Source: Bryobacterales bacterium
Lineage (GTDB): Bacteria > Acidobacteriota > Terriglobia > Bryobacterales > UBA6623
Direction: 5' to 3'
Length of the DNA stretch: 48,552 bases
Assembly (NCBI GenBank): GCA_028819235.1
Contig: JAPPMC010000212.1
Span: 1 to 48,552 of the forward strand
Position 1 is the stretch's first letter. The number at the start of each line of letters is the position of its first letter. A model generated the notes under the pieces. It worked only from the letters and a program-made list of their open reading frames with translations. It ran no database searches and was not told the origin of the DNA. Position numbers and translations under genes: made by a program. Shown piece by piece: positions 9,128 to 18,336 of this stretch.

Positions 9128-9478
9128 TCCGCAAAGAAGCGGCGAGGCTGCGTCGCAGCCGCCGGATTCCTTCCAGCGGAGCCTGTACTTCTCGGAAGGG
9201 CCGAATAAAGCGCCGCTCCTGGTTGGCCAAGTTCTGGCGGATGCCCACTCCCGCCGAGGACGGATGACTTGCTGAGTTCTTGGATCGCCTCGTCTATCAG
9301 GGCGGGGATGTGGTCCTAGAGGGCGAGGAACAGCTTGAGCAGGTCGGGCTCGATGGCTCGATGTTGCGGTTGTCGTCTCGATCCTTCCAGTCGCCGGATG
9401 CTCGTACCGGAGACGATTGCGGAACACGGCGATAGTCCGTCGGTGGGTCTTGATCTCGAGGTCCCGTACACGGGCCAT
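9128..9478 (-). pseudogene. hsdR: 5' fragment of a type I restriction subunit R, multiply frameshifted
   Basis: An ATG at 9478 opens a frame reading MARVRDLEIKTHRRTIAVF and then NRLRYE. The next phase gives DWKDRDDNRNIE, and a third gives PDLLKLFLAL, a TAG, then DHIPALIDEAIQELSK. Joined up, these match the conserved N-terminus of HsdR proteins (K-T-x-x-R-x-I-x-L-F-x-x-L-G-Y, then G-x-W-x-D-R-x-x-N-x-N-I-E, then D-L-L, then A-L-I-D-x-A-I-x-E-L). A last open piece, starting IRQNLANQERRF, runs to a TAG near 9128. The helicase and nuclease body is absent. It begins 29 bases after the AlbA_2 ATPase gene, in the usual order of type I loci. Confidence 0.7.
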
Positions 9479-9506
9479 GCCATGGCCTGCACAGACTTGG
9501 CCGACG

Positions 9507-10922
9507 TCAAAGGAGCACTTCCCAGTGCCCCGCCCTGTCCGAACCAACTCTGCGGATGATTCCTGCGGCCTTCAGGTTTTCCAGGTGGTACTTGACTCCG
9601 TCCGGCGACAGGCCGACACGCTCGGCGAGCGTCTTCCGGGTTAGCCCGGGCTCGGCCCTCAGGCAATCCACTATCCGGTCGCGAGCCGGTTTCTGGGTAG
9701 GTCGGGTCACCTTCTGGGTAGTCTTCTGGGGAATGGCGCGTCTGTTCTGGGCAGTATCGGGAGGAGGGCCCTGCGCAACATTCCCTCGCACGGCGGAGTC
9801 GGCGGCCTGATAGGTCTTGGAGAACGGGAATCGGACCCATAGTCCAGCCCCGCCCGATTCGAGCCGCCAAGTCGGCACCGGGGTGTCCGCCGCGCGGCCG
9901 ATGTCCACGATCCGGCGGATGCCGCGTCCCCAAGCCTCGATCATTCCTGCCCGGAAAAAGGCGTATGCGATTCGCGGGTTGTGCGGCCGCGAAGAGAGTT
10001 CCTCGGCAAGGAGTTCCGCCATCCAATCGGGGCTCAGGTGAGCCGCGTTCCAGATGGCTATCCGGTCGTCACTGACCCGAATCTGAATCGTCGTGGGGCT
10101 GGCGTAGTCGCGGTGAATGACCGCGTTAGTCACGGCCTCGCGCATGGCCTCTTGCGGCACGGGGAAGGTCTCCACCCGGTAGATGCCGTCATAGGACACG
10201 AGGCCGCGCGTGTACTTCGTGTACAGCAGATCCATCGTCCGGTCCACCTGTGTGAACAAGTCACCCTGGATCAAGTCCTGAAACAGCAATTCGGAGCCGC
10301 GAAAACAGCCGATCTTTACATAGGCGTCCGGCACGAACCGCCCGGGCGACCGGTGGAACAGCAGCGCAGCGGCCCTCTTCAGGTACTCTCGGTCCCGCAG
10401 GTTGAGATTCTCGATTAGGCTTTCGACCGGTTCGCTGAGGACTTCAGCGGGAAGCCTCCCGCTCCCGACGGCCTTCCGGCGGAACCGACCGAGCGCGCGC
10501 TCGTCAAGGTCCTTCAACCAGACGCCGGGAAGCGCCACATCGTCCCACGTCTTTCCGTACCTCGCGAGCAGGAAGCGGCTCAGCGCGGCGCCCCTAAGCA
10601 CCTGCTTCGTCCTGCCGCTACGGCAGTGGAACTCCCCTCTGTAGCTGATCGGATTCGGATGGGGGTCGACTACGACCTCAAGGTACTCTTTGCCTGACTC
10701 CGACTTTAGATTGACGTCCGCAACGATGCCTAGCAGGGACTGCACCTTGCCGGGAATCTCCTCAAGCAGCCGGAGCACCCCCTTCACGCCGACCACCTCA
10801 CCGTGGTCGTTCTTTCCGATCTCTAGAACTCCGCCTTGGGCGTTGGCGAAACCGCAGATCCACTTGAGGTGCTCGTCGCGCCAAGACCGCTTCCACTCGA
10901 CGTTCTGGGATTCAGGCGTCAT
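9507..10922 (-). CDS. AlbA_2/Schlafen-type ATP-binding protein with C-terminal winged helix
   Basis: A protein of about 471 residues. The N-terminus (MTPESQNVEWKRSW, then WICGFANAQGG and a GVKG turn) is the AlbA_2 putative DNA-binding domain. A HATPase_c_4-like part follows, with REAVTNAVIHRDY and the GRGIRRI segment. The last 60 residues form a winged helix: RIVDCLRAEPGLTRKTLAE, then SPDGVKYHLENLKAAGII. Such proteins often lie between hsdS and hsdR in type I restriction loci and are thought to regulate or accessorise them. Its start overlaps the hsdS-fragment stop by 11 bases. ATGs at 10928 and 10946 are alternative starts. Unlike its two neighbours it is intact, so it may have kept an independent role. 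Confidence 0.82.
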   Translation of the reverse strand: MTPESQNVEWKRSWRDEHLKWICGFANAQGGVLEIGKNDHGEVVGVKGVLRLLEEIPGKVQSLLGIVADVNLKSESGKEYLEVVVDPHPNPISYRGEFHCRSGRTKQVLRGAALSRFLLARYGKTWDDVALPGVWLKDLDERALGRFRRKAVGSGRLPAEVLSEPVESLIENLNLRDREYLKRAAALLFHRSPGRFVPDAYVKIGCFRGSELLFQDLIQGDLFTQVDRTMDLLYTKYTRGLVSYDGIYRVETFPVPQEAMREAVTNAVIHRDYASPTTIQIRVSDDRIAIWNAAHLSPDWMAELLAEELSSRPHNPRIAYAFFRAGMIEAWGRGIRRIVDIGRAADTPVPTWRLESGGAGLWVRFPFSKTYQAADSAVRGNVAQGPPPDTAQNRRAIPQKTTQKVTRPTQKPARDRIVDCLRAEPGLTRKTLAERVGLSPDGVKYHLENLKAAGIIRRVGSDRAGHWEVLL

Positions 10923-11190
10923 CGGCATCGAATCCCATCGATTCATCGGGAACGGGCCGCCGGACGGCACGCGTAGCCAATTGCTGCATCATGTCCTGTT
11001 TGACCGAACGGATCTTGTCTGAGCGCTGCCCCGGCCCGGCGATCTCAGCGTCCATGTCGGAGAGGACGGTGGCGATGGCGCGCTGTTCAGGTCGCGGAGG
11101 AATCGCGGTGCGGTGCTGGTGGAGATCGTTTCGGGTCAGCGCGGGAACTCCCGATCGCGAAAGAAACCGTGCCGCGTCGCAATGGTAATT
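10912..11190 (-). pseudogene. hsdS: 3' fragment of a type I restriction specificity subunit
   Basis: An open frame with no proper start reads GVPALTRNDL, then PPRPEQRAIATVLSDMDAEI and KIRSVKQDMMQQL. That is the C-terminal half of an HsdS target-recognition domain followed by its conserved coiled-coil helix. The usual ALEQRR-type segment is replaced by AGPGQRSD. The tail runs about 20 residues past the usual end and stops at TGA 10914-10912. The N-terminal recognition domain and hsdM are missing, so specificity cannot be restored from this locus. Upstream of about 11190 the frame remains open but looks unrelated. Confidence 0.75.
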
Positions 11191-11552
11191 CAGGTTAGGA
11201 CACCAGTTCTCAATACGGGCCGAGAGAGGCGCACGGAGCCTCCAAGGTAGGTGTTCGGCCGGCCCTGCGGAATAGGCAGGCCATCAGGCGAGCCGGCAGA
11301 GACGCAGCACATCCCAGCCCGCCACTGCTCCGACTATTGTGTGGAGAGCGGCGCTGCGGCAGGCCACAATCGCTGCCAGTGCCCCGGGAAAGGGCCGTCT
11401 GGGGACCTGCAAGGAACATGCCCTTGTGGCTATCGCCGGGATACTCAACACGCGTTTCCTGCTGGAGGTGCCGGCAGATCCCGTGATTGGGCTGGGCCGG
11501 CAGACGCGAACGGAGGCAGTCGGTTCAGACTATCCAATCCTGAGAGCGCAGA
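11191..11552. other. Gap between the hsdS remnant and the HAD gene
   Basis: Short open frames exist on the plus strand (one of 82 codons from 11339), but none shows a recognisable motif or consistent third-position GC. This stretch probably holds the deletion scar of the rest of the restriction locus. Confidence 0.4.
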
Positions 11553-12257
11553 CTACCCCGGGACGAGCTGGCCGGCAAGCTCGTTGAAATCGCTGACCTC
11601 CAAGTCGGGCAGCAGCGGCGACACTTCGTAGGGGAGCCTGTAGCGGTTCACGTAGGCCCCGCGATACCCGCATGCCCGCGCGCCGAGGATGTCAAAGGCG
11701 TGCGAGGCGACCATCATCATCTCGCCGGGTTCGCAGTCCAGTTCCAGGGCCGCCATCCGGTAGACGGACGGGTGCGGCTTGAATCTCCCGACGCGGTCCG
11801 CCGACAGGCAGGCGTGAAACTCCACGTCCGGGATCCGGCCCGCCAAGCGCTCGACCAGCCGAGCGTTCCCGTTGGAGAGCGCCACCAGGCGGTAGTGTTG
11901 GCCAAGGCGGGCCAGCCCGTCCCTAGCGTCGTCGAACGCCCGCAGATCCGCGAAGAGGGCCATCATTTCCACCACGTCGTCATTCCCGTGCGGGACCCGG
12001 TGCCGGCGCAACGTGTGCACCAATGCCCGGCCCGCGGAATCGAGATACCCGTCATGGCCCAGCATCAGGATCGTGTCCTGGTGCTGCTGGAGCCGCTGGC
12101 GCGCCCTCCAGTCGTCCCAGAACCGGCGCGCATCGACCTGAGAGCCGATCCTGGCCAAGAACCGGCGCAAGCCGGGCAGTAGCGTTCCGGTCAGGTCCAG
12201 CACTGTGCCGAACATGTCGAACGTCAGGACTCGGACATCCGCGATTGCCGGGGCCAT
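11553..12257 (-). CDS. HAD-superfamily hydrolase, haloacid dehalogenase type II-like
   Basis: A 234-residue enzyme. All four HAD motifs are visible: motif I FDMFGTVLD with the nucleophile Asp and acid/base replaced in the dehalogenase style, motif II LSNGN, motif III lysine in RFKPHPSVYR and motif IV MMVASHAFDILGA. The SNGN and KPHPSVY pattern is closest to (S)-2-haloacid dehalogenases, which hydrolyse 2-halo acids to hydroxy acids; phosphatase activity is possible too. Length matches the family. The ATG at 12257 puts motif I about 14 residues in, which is normal. It lies 50 bases downstream of the MerR-TPR gene on the same strand and may be cotranscribed with it. Confidence 0.85.
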   Translation of the reverse strand: MAPAIADVRVLTFDMFGTVLDLTGTLLPGLRRFLARIGSQVDARRFWDDWRARQRLQQHQDTILMLGHDGYLDSAGRALVHTLRRHRVPHGNDDVVEMMALFADLRAFDDARDGLARLGQHYRLVALSNGNARLVERLAGRIPDVEFHACLSADRVGRFKPHPSVYRMAALELDCEPGEMMMVASHAFDILGARACGYRGAYVNRYRLPYEVSPLLPDLEVSDFNELAGQLVPG

Positions 12258-12307
12258 CGAACTGATCGTATCCAAGCCGCCATGCCCGGCCTTAGCCGGG
12301 CCAAGCG

Positions 12308-13237
12308 TTAACGGCCGAAGATCGGACCGGACGGGCCGCCGGCCGTACGGCGGCGGGCCATTCTGAGGCCTTCCAGCTTGGAGCGGGCGATGGTCGCCCA
12401 CGGGCTGCCGTCGTCCAGCTGGAGGTAGGCATCCCAGTGCTTTGCGGCGGCGGTAATGCGGCCCCGCTCCTGCTCGAGTTGGGCCAGATTGAAGTGCGCA
12501 TCCGCATAGTCCGGGTCGCAGCGCAACGCTTCCCGGTAGTGGGCCGCGGCTTCATCGGCCCGGCCCTGACTCTCACGCACCGCCCCGAGGTTATAGTGCG
12601 CCATCGGGTGGTCGGGCCCCAGCCGGATCGCTCTGCGCAACGACTTTGCTGCCGATTCGGGCTCACCTTGGCGGAGCTGCGCCGCTCCTAAGTTGATCAA
12701 CGCCCCGCGAGCGTCCGGATTCTGCTGCAATGCGCGCTCGTACCAGACGATGACATCCTCGTCGGGCGCGTTGCCGCTCTCAAGCTGAAGTGCTCGCGTG
12801 AAGCACTCCTCAGCGCTCGGCTTAGTCGGGCGGAAGCCGCCGCTCCCGAGGGCCGGCTGGAGCTCGGTGACCGACCGCAGGGTTCCTACATCAAACCGGA
12901 AGAGCACCTGACCTGTCAGCGCCTCGACCGTCTCTTCTGGAAGCACGACCGTTATCCGCCGGCCGTCGGACTCGATCTTGAGCTGGTCGAGGGGCCGGTC
13001 CACCGAGGCGAGGCGCAAACGCAGTTGCTCCAGCGCCTCCTTGATCCGGCGGGCTGGGATGTTGTTCTGCCGCAGGCCCTGCAGCGTCCGGAAGGTCACC
13101 AGGTCCGCAAAGGTGTAGATCTCCTTGCGTTGGGCCAGCCCGACTCTCTCCCACGACCGCAAGGTCGCTTCGCTAATGCCCAGAATCCGACGGACGGACG
13201 GACGATCAAACTCCTCGGAGGCCACCGCGCCGCCCAC
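12308..13237 (-). CDS. MerR-type regulator fused to TPR repeats
   Basis: A 309-residue protein. Residues 10-75 form a MerR-like helix-turn-helix (VRRILGISEATLRSWERVGL, then YTFADLVTFRTLQGLRQNNI). A linker of about 90 residues leads to four or so tetratricopeptide repeats (about 170-290), shown by ALINLGAAQLRQGEPESA, AHYNLGAVRESQGRADEA and AHFNLAQLEQERGRITAA spaced 34 residues apart. The cysteines or other effector-binding residues of metal-sensing MerR proteins are lacking. It is probably a DNA-binding protein whose TPR array reads a protein partner. The GTG start is set by the promoter geometry upstream. Confidence 0.82.
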   Translation of the reverse strand: MGGAVASEEFDRPSVRRILGISEATLRSWERVGLAQRKEIYTFADLVTFRTLQGLRQNNIPARRIKEALEQLRLRLASVDRPLDQLKIESDGRRITVVLPEETVEALTGQVLFRFDVGTLRSVTELQPALGSGGFRPTKPSAEECFTRALQLESGNAPDEDVIVWYERALQQNPDARGALINLGAAQLRQGEPESAAKSLRRAIRLGPDHPMAHYNLGAVRESQGRADEAAAHYREALRCDPDYADAHFNLAQLEQERGRITAAAKHWDAYLQLDDGSPWATIARSKLEGLRMARRRTAGGPSGPIFGR

Positions 13238-13243
13238 GCTGCG

Positions 13244-13249
13244 AGTATA
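13244..13249 (-). promoter_or_regulatory. -10 box (TATACT) placed for a leaderless MerR-TPR transcript
   Basis: TATACT on the minus strand ends 6 bases before the GTG at 13237, so transcription would begin at or next to the start codon. No good -35 is visible. TATACT recurs upstream of the cytochrome/DUF1549 gene at 4580-4585. Confidence 0.4.
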
Positions 13250-13285
13250 AACGACTCGGGCCCGCGTATACGGGCAAGAATGGCC

Positions 13286-13906
13286 TCAATCTCGGCTCCT
13301 GATTTCGGTCCACGCCCCAAGCGCTCCGCCCGCGCCTGCTATGACGACCAAGCCGCAGGCCTCCACGAACAGGCCCAGAGCGATCACGGCGGCGAACACG
13401 GCCGGATCGTCCAGCGCGGACATCAGCGCATCCGCCATGGGAGAGCCCTCCAGCTGGCGCCGCAGCAGCTCGAGCATGGACTGCCGTCCCTGCGCCGCGT
13501 GCGAGGCGACCTGAACGACAAGGCTGGGCACGAAGCACAGCAGGCCCGTGAGCGCGCCGACCCCGAATCCCTGCCACGTCGAACTGACCGGCGCGACTCT
13601 GCGGGACAGGCGCCTCACCGCCACGCTTCCGGCGGGAATCATGACAACAAATGCCAACGGGGCCAGAACGGGGGCGAGCAGACCCAGCCCGAATCTCAGC
13701 AAGACTCCGCACACCGCTGGGGGCACGGCCGCCCGGAAGCAGTCCGGGAACGTCGCGGACGGTGCCGGGGACGGCTCTTCAGCAGGCGGCGGCTCGACCT
13801 CCACCCTGACCTCGGGGACGAGGCCCTCTACCAGAGGCCGGCCGCAATTCGGGCAGAACGACGCGCCGCGAGGGTAACGGCTGCCGCAGCTGCACCTGTC
13901 CGTCAT
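13286..13906 (-). CDS. Zinc-ribbon membrane protein, unknown function
   Basis: A 206-residue protein. It begins with a zinc ribbon (C-x-C near residue 5, then FCPNCGRPL), continues with a Pro/Glu-rich linker and then about four hydrophobic segments from about residue 55 onwards. The ATG at 13906 puts the ribbon at the N-terminus, and the longer frame upstream is unsupported. Zinc-ribbon-plus-membrane proteins of this kind are common and mostly uncharacterised. It lies 48 bases from the MerR-TPR gene on the same strand. Confidence 0.72.
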   Translation of the reverse strand: MTDRCSCGSRYPRGASFCPNCGRPLVEGLVPEVRVEVEPPPAEEPSPAPSATFPDCFRAAVPPAVCGVLLRFGLGLLAPVLAPLAFVVMIPAGSVAVRRLSRRVAPVSSTWQGFGVGALTGLLCFVPSLVVQVASHAAQGRQSMLELLRRQLEGSPMADALMSALDDPAVFAAVIALGLFVEACGLVVIAGAGGALGAWTEIRSRD

Positions 13907-14028
13907 CGCACTTCGAGCGGGCTGGGAATCCGCCAGCACCTTCGACAGTCCCTGTCGACCGACCCCAATTGTAAGGCGGCAGCCCGCTCGCGCGGACGTG
14001 TTGCGGCAGCGACCGGGCAGGCGGAGGG

Positions 14029-17000
14029 TCAGTCGCCGCAGCTGCGGATGACTCTGAGGATGTCGGGGCCGTATTTCTTGGCGATGAATGGTCCGATCCC
14101 CTTGACTGTCACGAGTTCCGCCCGGCTGGTCGGCCGCTCTTGGGCGAGTTCCTCCAAGGTCGCATTGAGCAGGATCCTGAACGCTGGCGTGCCCGTCCTT
14201 CTGGCTTCGTCCTTGCGCCACGCGCGCAGTGCGGCGGCGATGAGGTCGGCATCGTGGCCGCCAGCGGACCCCCCCAGCTCCACTTGCTTCGGACGTCCGC
14301 CGCTCTTGCGGACCGCTGCCGGGCCCCTGGGCCGGCCTTTAGGCGGCTTCTTCAGCCCCGCATTCTCAGTCTTCACCCGGACTTGGCGGGCAGCATCCTC
14401 CTCGTAGCGGCCGGAAGGGGTGAGGTACAGCCGGCTGAAGGTCACGAGCCTGCCGTCCGGCGCTTGGAACTCGTCCTGCGCAACGTCAATCAGCCTTGCC
14501 CGTGCAAGCCCGCTGACTAGGCGCTCGTAGGCCTTCCGCTTCATGCCGCCCGGCTCGATGAGCTCGCGGAATAGCCTGCCCGAAGACTGGGCATCGCGTT
14601 CCCGCAGTGCCTGGAGAATTGTGGACAGCGCCCTCAGCTCGTCGGGACTGGGCTGGCGGAACTGCGCAACCAAACAGACGCTGCTGTCGCAATTGTCGCA
14701 GTGGCCGCAAGGCTTGAGGCTGTCCTCGATGTCGTCGAAATGCCGGACCAAGTCGAGCATGCGGCAGTCGCGCGACCGCGTCAGGTCGGTCATCAGGTCG
14801 ATCTGGCGGAGCTTGTAGTCCCGCTGTTCGACGTAGCTGTCCCGCCAGCCCGGATCGCCGCGGAAAGCCTCCTCACCGCTTGGGCCAATCGTCAGCCCAC
14901 CGTGAGTCCACAGCTTCTCGACGGCCTTCTCAGAGCGGTACTCGTCCCCGGGAAAGCGCTCCATGAGGGCCGAGACCGCGGTCGGTTTGTCCGTCAGGGA
15001 GCCGTACATCGCGTCGAGCGCTTCCGGCTCGGGATAGTCCCGGTCCAAGAAGAACTCGTGGGTCTTGCGGTCCGCCCACGAGTGCATCAGCACGGCCTTG
15101 GAGGGCTTCCCGTCGCGCCCTGCCCGCCCGATCTCCTGATAGTAGCCCTCGACAGATGCCGGCAGCGCGGTGTGCGCTACGGTCCGCACGTCCGGCTTGT
15201 CGATGCCCATCCCGAAGGCGATGGTGGCGACGATCACCTCCAGATCGCCGGCAAGAAAGGCGGACTGCACCTTCTCCCTGTCTGCCGGGGCCATGCCTGC
15301 GTGGTATGCCGCCGCGGGCATGGCCCCGCGCAGCAGCTCCGCCTGGCTTTCCGCCGCGCTTCGCGTGGGAGCGTAGACGATCGCGGGGCGCCGGTCCTTG
15401 GCGAGCAGCAGCCGAGACAGTGCCTGGGGGCGCACCGACGGGACTAGGTCCACGTGCTCGATCTCAAGATTCTCGCGGCGGAATCCATGAATCGCCCGTT
15501 TGCAGTCATCCAGGCCGAGCTGCTCTATGATGTCGCGCTGAACGACGCTCGTGGCGGTGGCGGTAAGGGCGATGACCGGGGCCGGCCTAAGCATCGGGAC
15601 CCGCTCACGCAGCCGTCGGTAGTCCGGCCGGAAGTCGTGGCCCCACATTGAGATGCAGTGCGCCTCGTCAATTGCAACGAGGCCGGGCTTGTAGCTGGCG
15701 AGCAGCTCCGGAAAGCCCGGCACGGAGAATCGCTCGGGCGCGATGAACAGGAAGTCCAAGTTGCCCCGCTTGTAGTCGATGCAGACCCTGCGCGACTCCA
15801 TGCGGTCACGGCCCGAGTGGATGCGCTCGGCCCGGAAGCCCTGTTCGCGGAGCTTGGCGGCCTGGTCCTCCATCAGTGCGATGAGCGGACTTATGACGAT
15901 CGTCGTGGCTCCTCGCGCGATACCGGGAAGCTGGTAGCACAGGGACTTGCCCGCCCCGGTGGGCATCACCAGCAGCACGTCCCGCCCTTCGATGACGTCC
16001 CTGCACGTGGCTTCCTGATTCGGGCGGAAGCTGCGATGCCCAAAGCGGTCCTGCAGCAGGGTTTGCATCACGGCCTTGGAGATCCTGGCCGGAGCCGGGC
16101 GTGCATCGGCGGAGGGCGGTGTGGAGTGCTGGGCTGGGATCGGTCCCGGACGGATCGTCCCTTGCGCTCCCGTGCCAAAACGTGTTTCTTGAGGCTGTCC
16201 GTTCCCGGCGGGGGGCGCAGCCTTCGGGGCGGGTCGCGGGGAGCGGATCGGGCCGGCCGTTTCCGCCTGGATGCGCGAGCTTGGCACGGGGCTCTTCCGC
16301 CGGCCTCCTGCCGCCGGCGCCAGCGCGACGTCGTCGCCGTCAGCGACCACGGTGGCCCGTGCCGGTGGAACCGCCAACGGCGCTCTCTTGGGCACGTCCC
16401 CGCCCACCACTTCGCGCACGAACTCTTCGATGCCCCGCATGAACGGATCAAGTCCCCCGCTGCCTCGCTCGATCCCGCGTAGCTTCGCCTCCCACTCTCC
16501 AGTGAGCGCCGGGCTGCGCACCTTGGGATGCACTGTGTCGATCAGGCGAATCCCCAAGGGGGTGGCCAAGAAGACCTTCTTGGACCGCTCTACGTAGCCC
16601 CGCTTGAGCAGCGTCTCGATGATCCCGGCGCGCGTAGCTGGAGTCCCAATGCCGCGCTCTTTCATAGCGTCGGAGAGGGCCTTGTCGTCGAGCGCCTCGC
16701 CCGCAGACTCCATGGCTGTCAGCAATGAGGCGTCCGTGTAGCGCGGCGGGGGCTTCGTCTTCTTTTTCACGGCCCGTGCGTCGAGCACGCGGACGGCGTC
16801 GCCCCGCCGGAGTCCGGCGGGCAGCTTCGGCTTGGGCTTTGCCCCCCGCTTGGCCTTCCGCTTCACATCGAGCACCTTCCAGCCCGCATCTTCGACGGTG
16901 ACGCCGGTGGACAGGTACTGGTCGGCCTGCGAGCGCTGGACGACGCGCGTGATGACTGTCGTGGTCGAGTAGCGGTAGTCGCCGTGCCAAGCCTGCAGGA

Positions 17001-18231
17001 AGCGTCGGCAGATCAGGTCCAGCAGCTTGGCCTCAGGAGAACCTGCGGGAACGGGCATCCCCGCTCCCGTGGGAATGATGGCGTGGTGGTCCGAGACCTT
17101 CTCGTCGTTCACGAACCGGCGCCCCAGCTGCCGCCTCCCCGTACCCTCGGCGATTAGGCTCGGGTCGTAGCGTTCGCTGACGGTGGGCGTGATGCGTGGC
17201 AGCTGCCGTGCCATCTCCGACGAGAGATGCCGGCTGTCTGTGCGCGGGTAGGTGATCGCCTTGTGCTTCTCGTAGAGCGCCTGCGCAAGCGACAGCGTGC
17301 GCTCCGCGCTGAATCCGTAGAGCCTGTTGGCGTGCCTCTGCAGCTCGGTCAGGTCGTAGAGCAGCGGCGGCGGCTTGCGGCGGCGGCCCTTGTGCACGGA
17401 CTGGACATCGGCGCGCCCGGACTTGGCCCGATCGAGGATCTGCCGCGCCGCCTCTCCGTCCGCCGGCAGCCGTTTCTGGCGCTTCCCTCGCTCAAGCCTG
17501 AAGTACACTCCGCTGTAGCGCTGGCCGTCGCCGGACTCGAAGTCCGCGTGCACCTCCAAGTAGTCTTCGGGCACGAAGTCCCGGATGGCCTTCTCGCGCT
17601 CGACGAGCATGGCCAAGGTCGGTGTCTGGACGCGCCCCACCGACAGCACACGGGACTCTTCGGATGGCTGCCCGTCGAGGGTGTAGAGCCGGGTGAGGTT
17701 GAGTCCGACCAGCCAGTCCGCCCGCTCTCGGCCGCGAGCGGCGTCCGCCAGCCCGTCGAATTCGCTAGACGGCCGCAAGCGCCTGAAGCCTTCGCGGATC
17801 GCCGCCGGCGTCAGGGACGAGATCCACAGCCGGTCCACAGGCTTGGAGGACCCGGACAGGTCGTAGATCTGCCGGAAGATGAGCTCGCCCTCGCGGCCCG
17901 CGTCCGTCGCGCAAACGACCCGCCCAACCTTTCTGCTGTTCAGGATCCCCTTGACGATGCCGAACTGGTCCGCACGCTCTTCGTCAACGCGAAGCGGCCA
18001 ATCCCCAGGCAGCATCGGCAGAGAGTCGCGCCGCCAGAAGCGCCAGCTGGGATCAATCTCGTGGGGCTCGGCAAGCCGCACTAGGTGCCCGACAGCCCAC
18101 GTGACGACGAACTCTGCGCTGGAGAAGTAGCCCTTGCCGCGCGTGCGCGCCCCGAGCGCGTTGGCGATGTCGCGGGCAACGGAGGGCTTTTCGGCAACTA
18201 TTGCGCACTTGCCTCCCGTCCGGCGAGCCAT
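14029..18231 (-). CDS. topB-recQ: Single-chain DNA topoisomerase III - RecQ helicase fusion
   Basis: A 1400-residue uninterrupted frame. Residues 1 to about 640 are a type IA topoisomerase III: Toprim start with AEKPS (E14), DAGREGE at 110-116 and catalytic Tyr328 in TYPRTDSR, the same residue number as in E. coli TopB. Then comes a Pro/Ala-rich linker of about 80 residues. From about 722 there is a full RecQ: Walker A with K762 in PTGAGKS, DEAH at 855-858, helicase motif VI region (QEIGRAGRDG), zinc cysteines C1175, C1178 and C1181, an RQC-like region and a C-terminal HRDC domain (about 1335-1397). TopB and RecQ cooperate as separate enzymes to decatenate and dissolve double junctions; here both would sit on one chain. 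The start is fixed by the Toprim N-terminus. It is divergent from meaB. Confidence 0.92.
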   Translation of the reverse strand: MARRTGGKCAIVAEKPSVARDIANALGARTRGKGYFSSAEFVVTWAVGHLVRLAEPHEIDPSWRFWRRDSLPMLPGDWPLRVDEERADQFGIVKGILNSRKVGRVVCATDAGREGELIFRQIYDLSGSSKPVDRLWISSLTPAAIREGFRRLRPSSEFDGLADAARGRERADWLVGLNLTRLYTLDGQPSEESRVLSVGRVQTPTLAMLVEREKAIRDFVPEDYLEVHADFESGDGQRYSGVYFRLERGKRQKRLPADGEAARQILDRAKSGRADVQSVHKGRRRKPPPLLYDLTELQRHANRLYGFSAERTLSLAQALYEKHKAITYPRTDSRHLSSEMARQLPRITPTVSERYDPSLIAEGTGRRQLGRRFVNDEKVSDHHAIIPTGAGMPVPAGSPEAKLLDLICRRFLQAWHGDYRYSTTTVITRVVQRSQADQYLSTGVTVEDAGWKVLDVKRKAKRGAKPKPKLPAGLRRGDAVRVLDARAVKKKTKPPPRYTDASLLTAMESAGEALDDKALSDAMKERGIGTPATRAGIIETLLKRGYVERSKKVFLATPLGIRLIDTVHPKVRSPALTGEWEAKLRGIERGSGGLDPFMRGIEEFVREVVGGDVPKRAPLAVPPARATVVADGDDVALAPAAGGRRKSPVPSSRIQAETAGPIRSPRPAPKAAPPAGNGQPQETRFGTGAQGTIRPGPIPAQHSTPPSADARPAPARISKAVMQTLLQDRFGHRSFRPNQEATCRDVIEGRDVLLVMPTGAGKSLCYQLPGIARGATTIVISPLIALMEDQAAKLREQGFRAERIHSGRDRMESRRVCIDYKRGNLDFLFIAPERFSVPGFPELLASYKPGLVAIDEAHCISMWGHDFRPDYRRLRERVPMLRPAPVIALTATATSVVQRDIIEQLGLDDCKRAIHGFRRENLEIEHVDLVPSVRPQALSRLLLAKDRRPAIVYAPTRSAAESQAELLRGAMPAAAYHAGMAPADREKVQSAFLAGDLEVIVATIAFGMGIDKPDVRTVAHTALPASVEGYYQEIGRAGRDGKPSKAVLMHSWADRKTHEFFLDRDYPEPEALDAMYGSLTDKPTAVSALMERFPGDEYRSEKAVEKLWTHGGLTIGPSGEEAFRGDPGWRDSYVEQRDYKLRQIDLMTDLTRSRDCRMLDLVRHFDDIEDSLKPCGHCDNCDSSVCLVAQFRQPSPDELRALSTILQALRERDAQSSGRLFRELIEPGGMKRKAYERLVSGLARARLIDVAQDEFQAPDGRLVTFSRLYLTPSGRYEEDAARQVRVKTENAGLKKPPKGRPRGPAAVRKSGGRPKQVELGGSAGGHDADLIAAALRAWRKDEARRTGTPAFRILLNATLEELAQERPTSRAELVTVKGIGPFIAKKYGPDILRVIRSCGD

Positions 18232-18336
18232 CGATGCTGGATTCCAGTGTACCCAGCGGGCCCGTGTCTCCTGCGGGCCAGTTCCGGCTGGCCCGGACCG
18301 CGGCTGCCATCGAAGGGCGGCCGACAGCATGCACTG

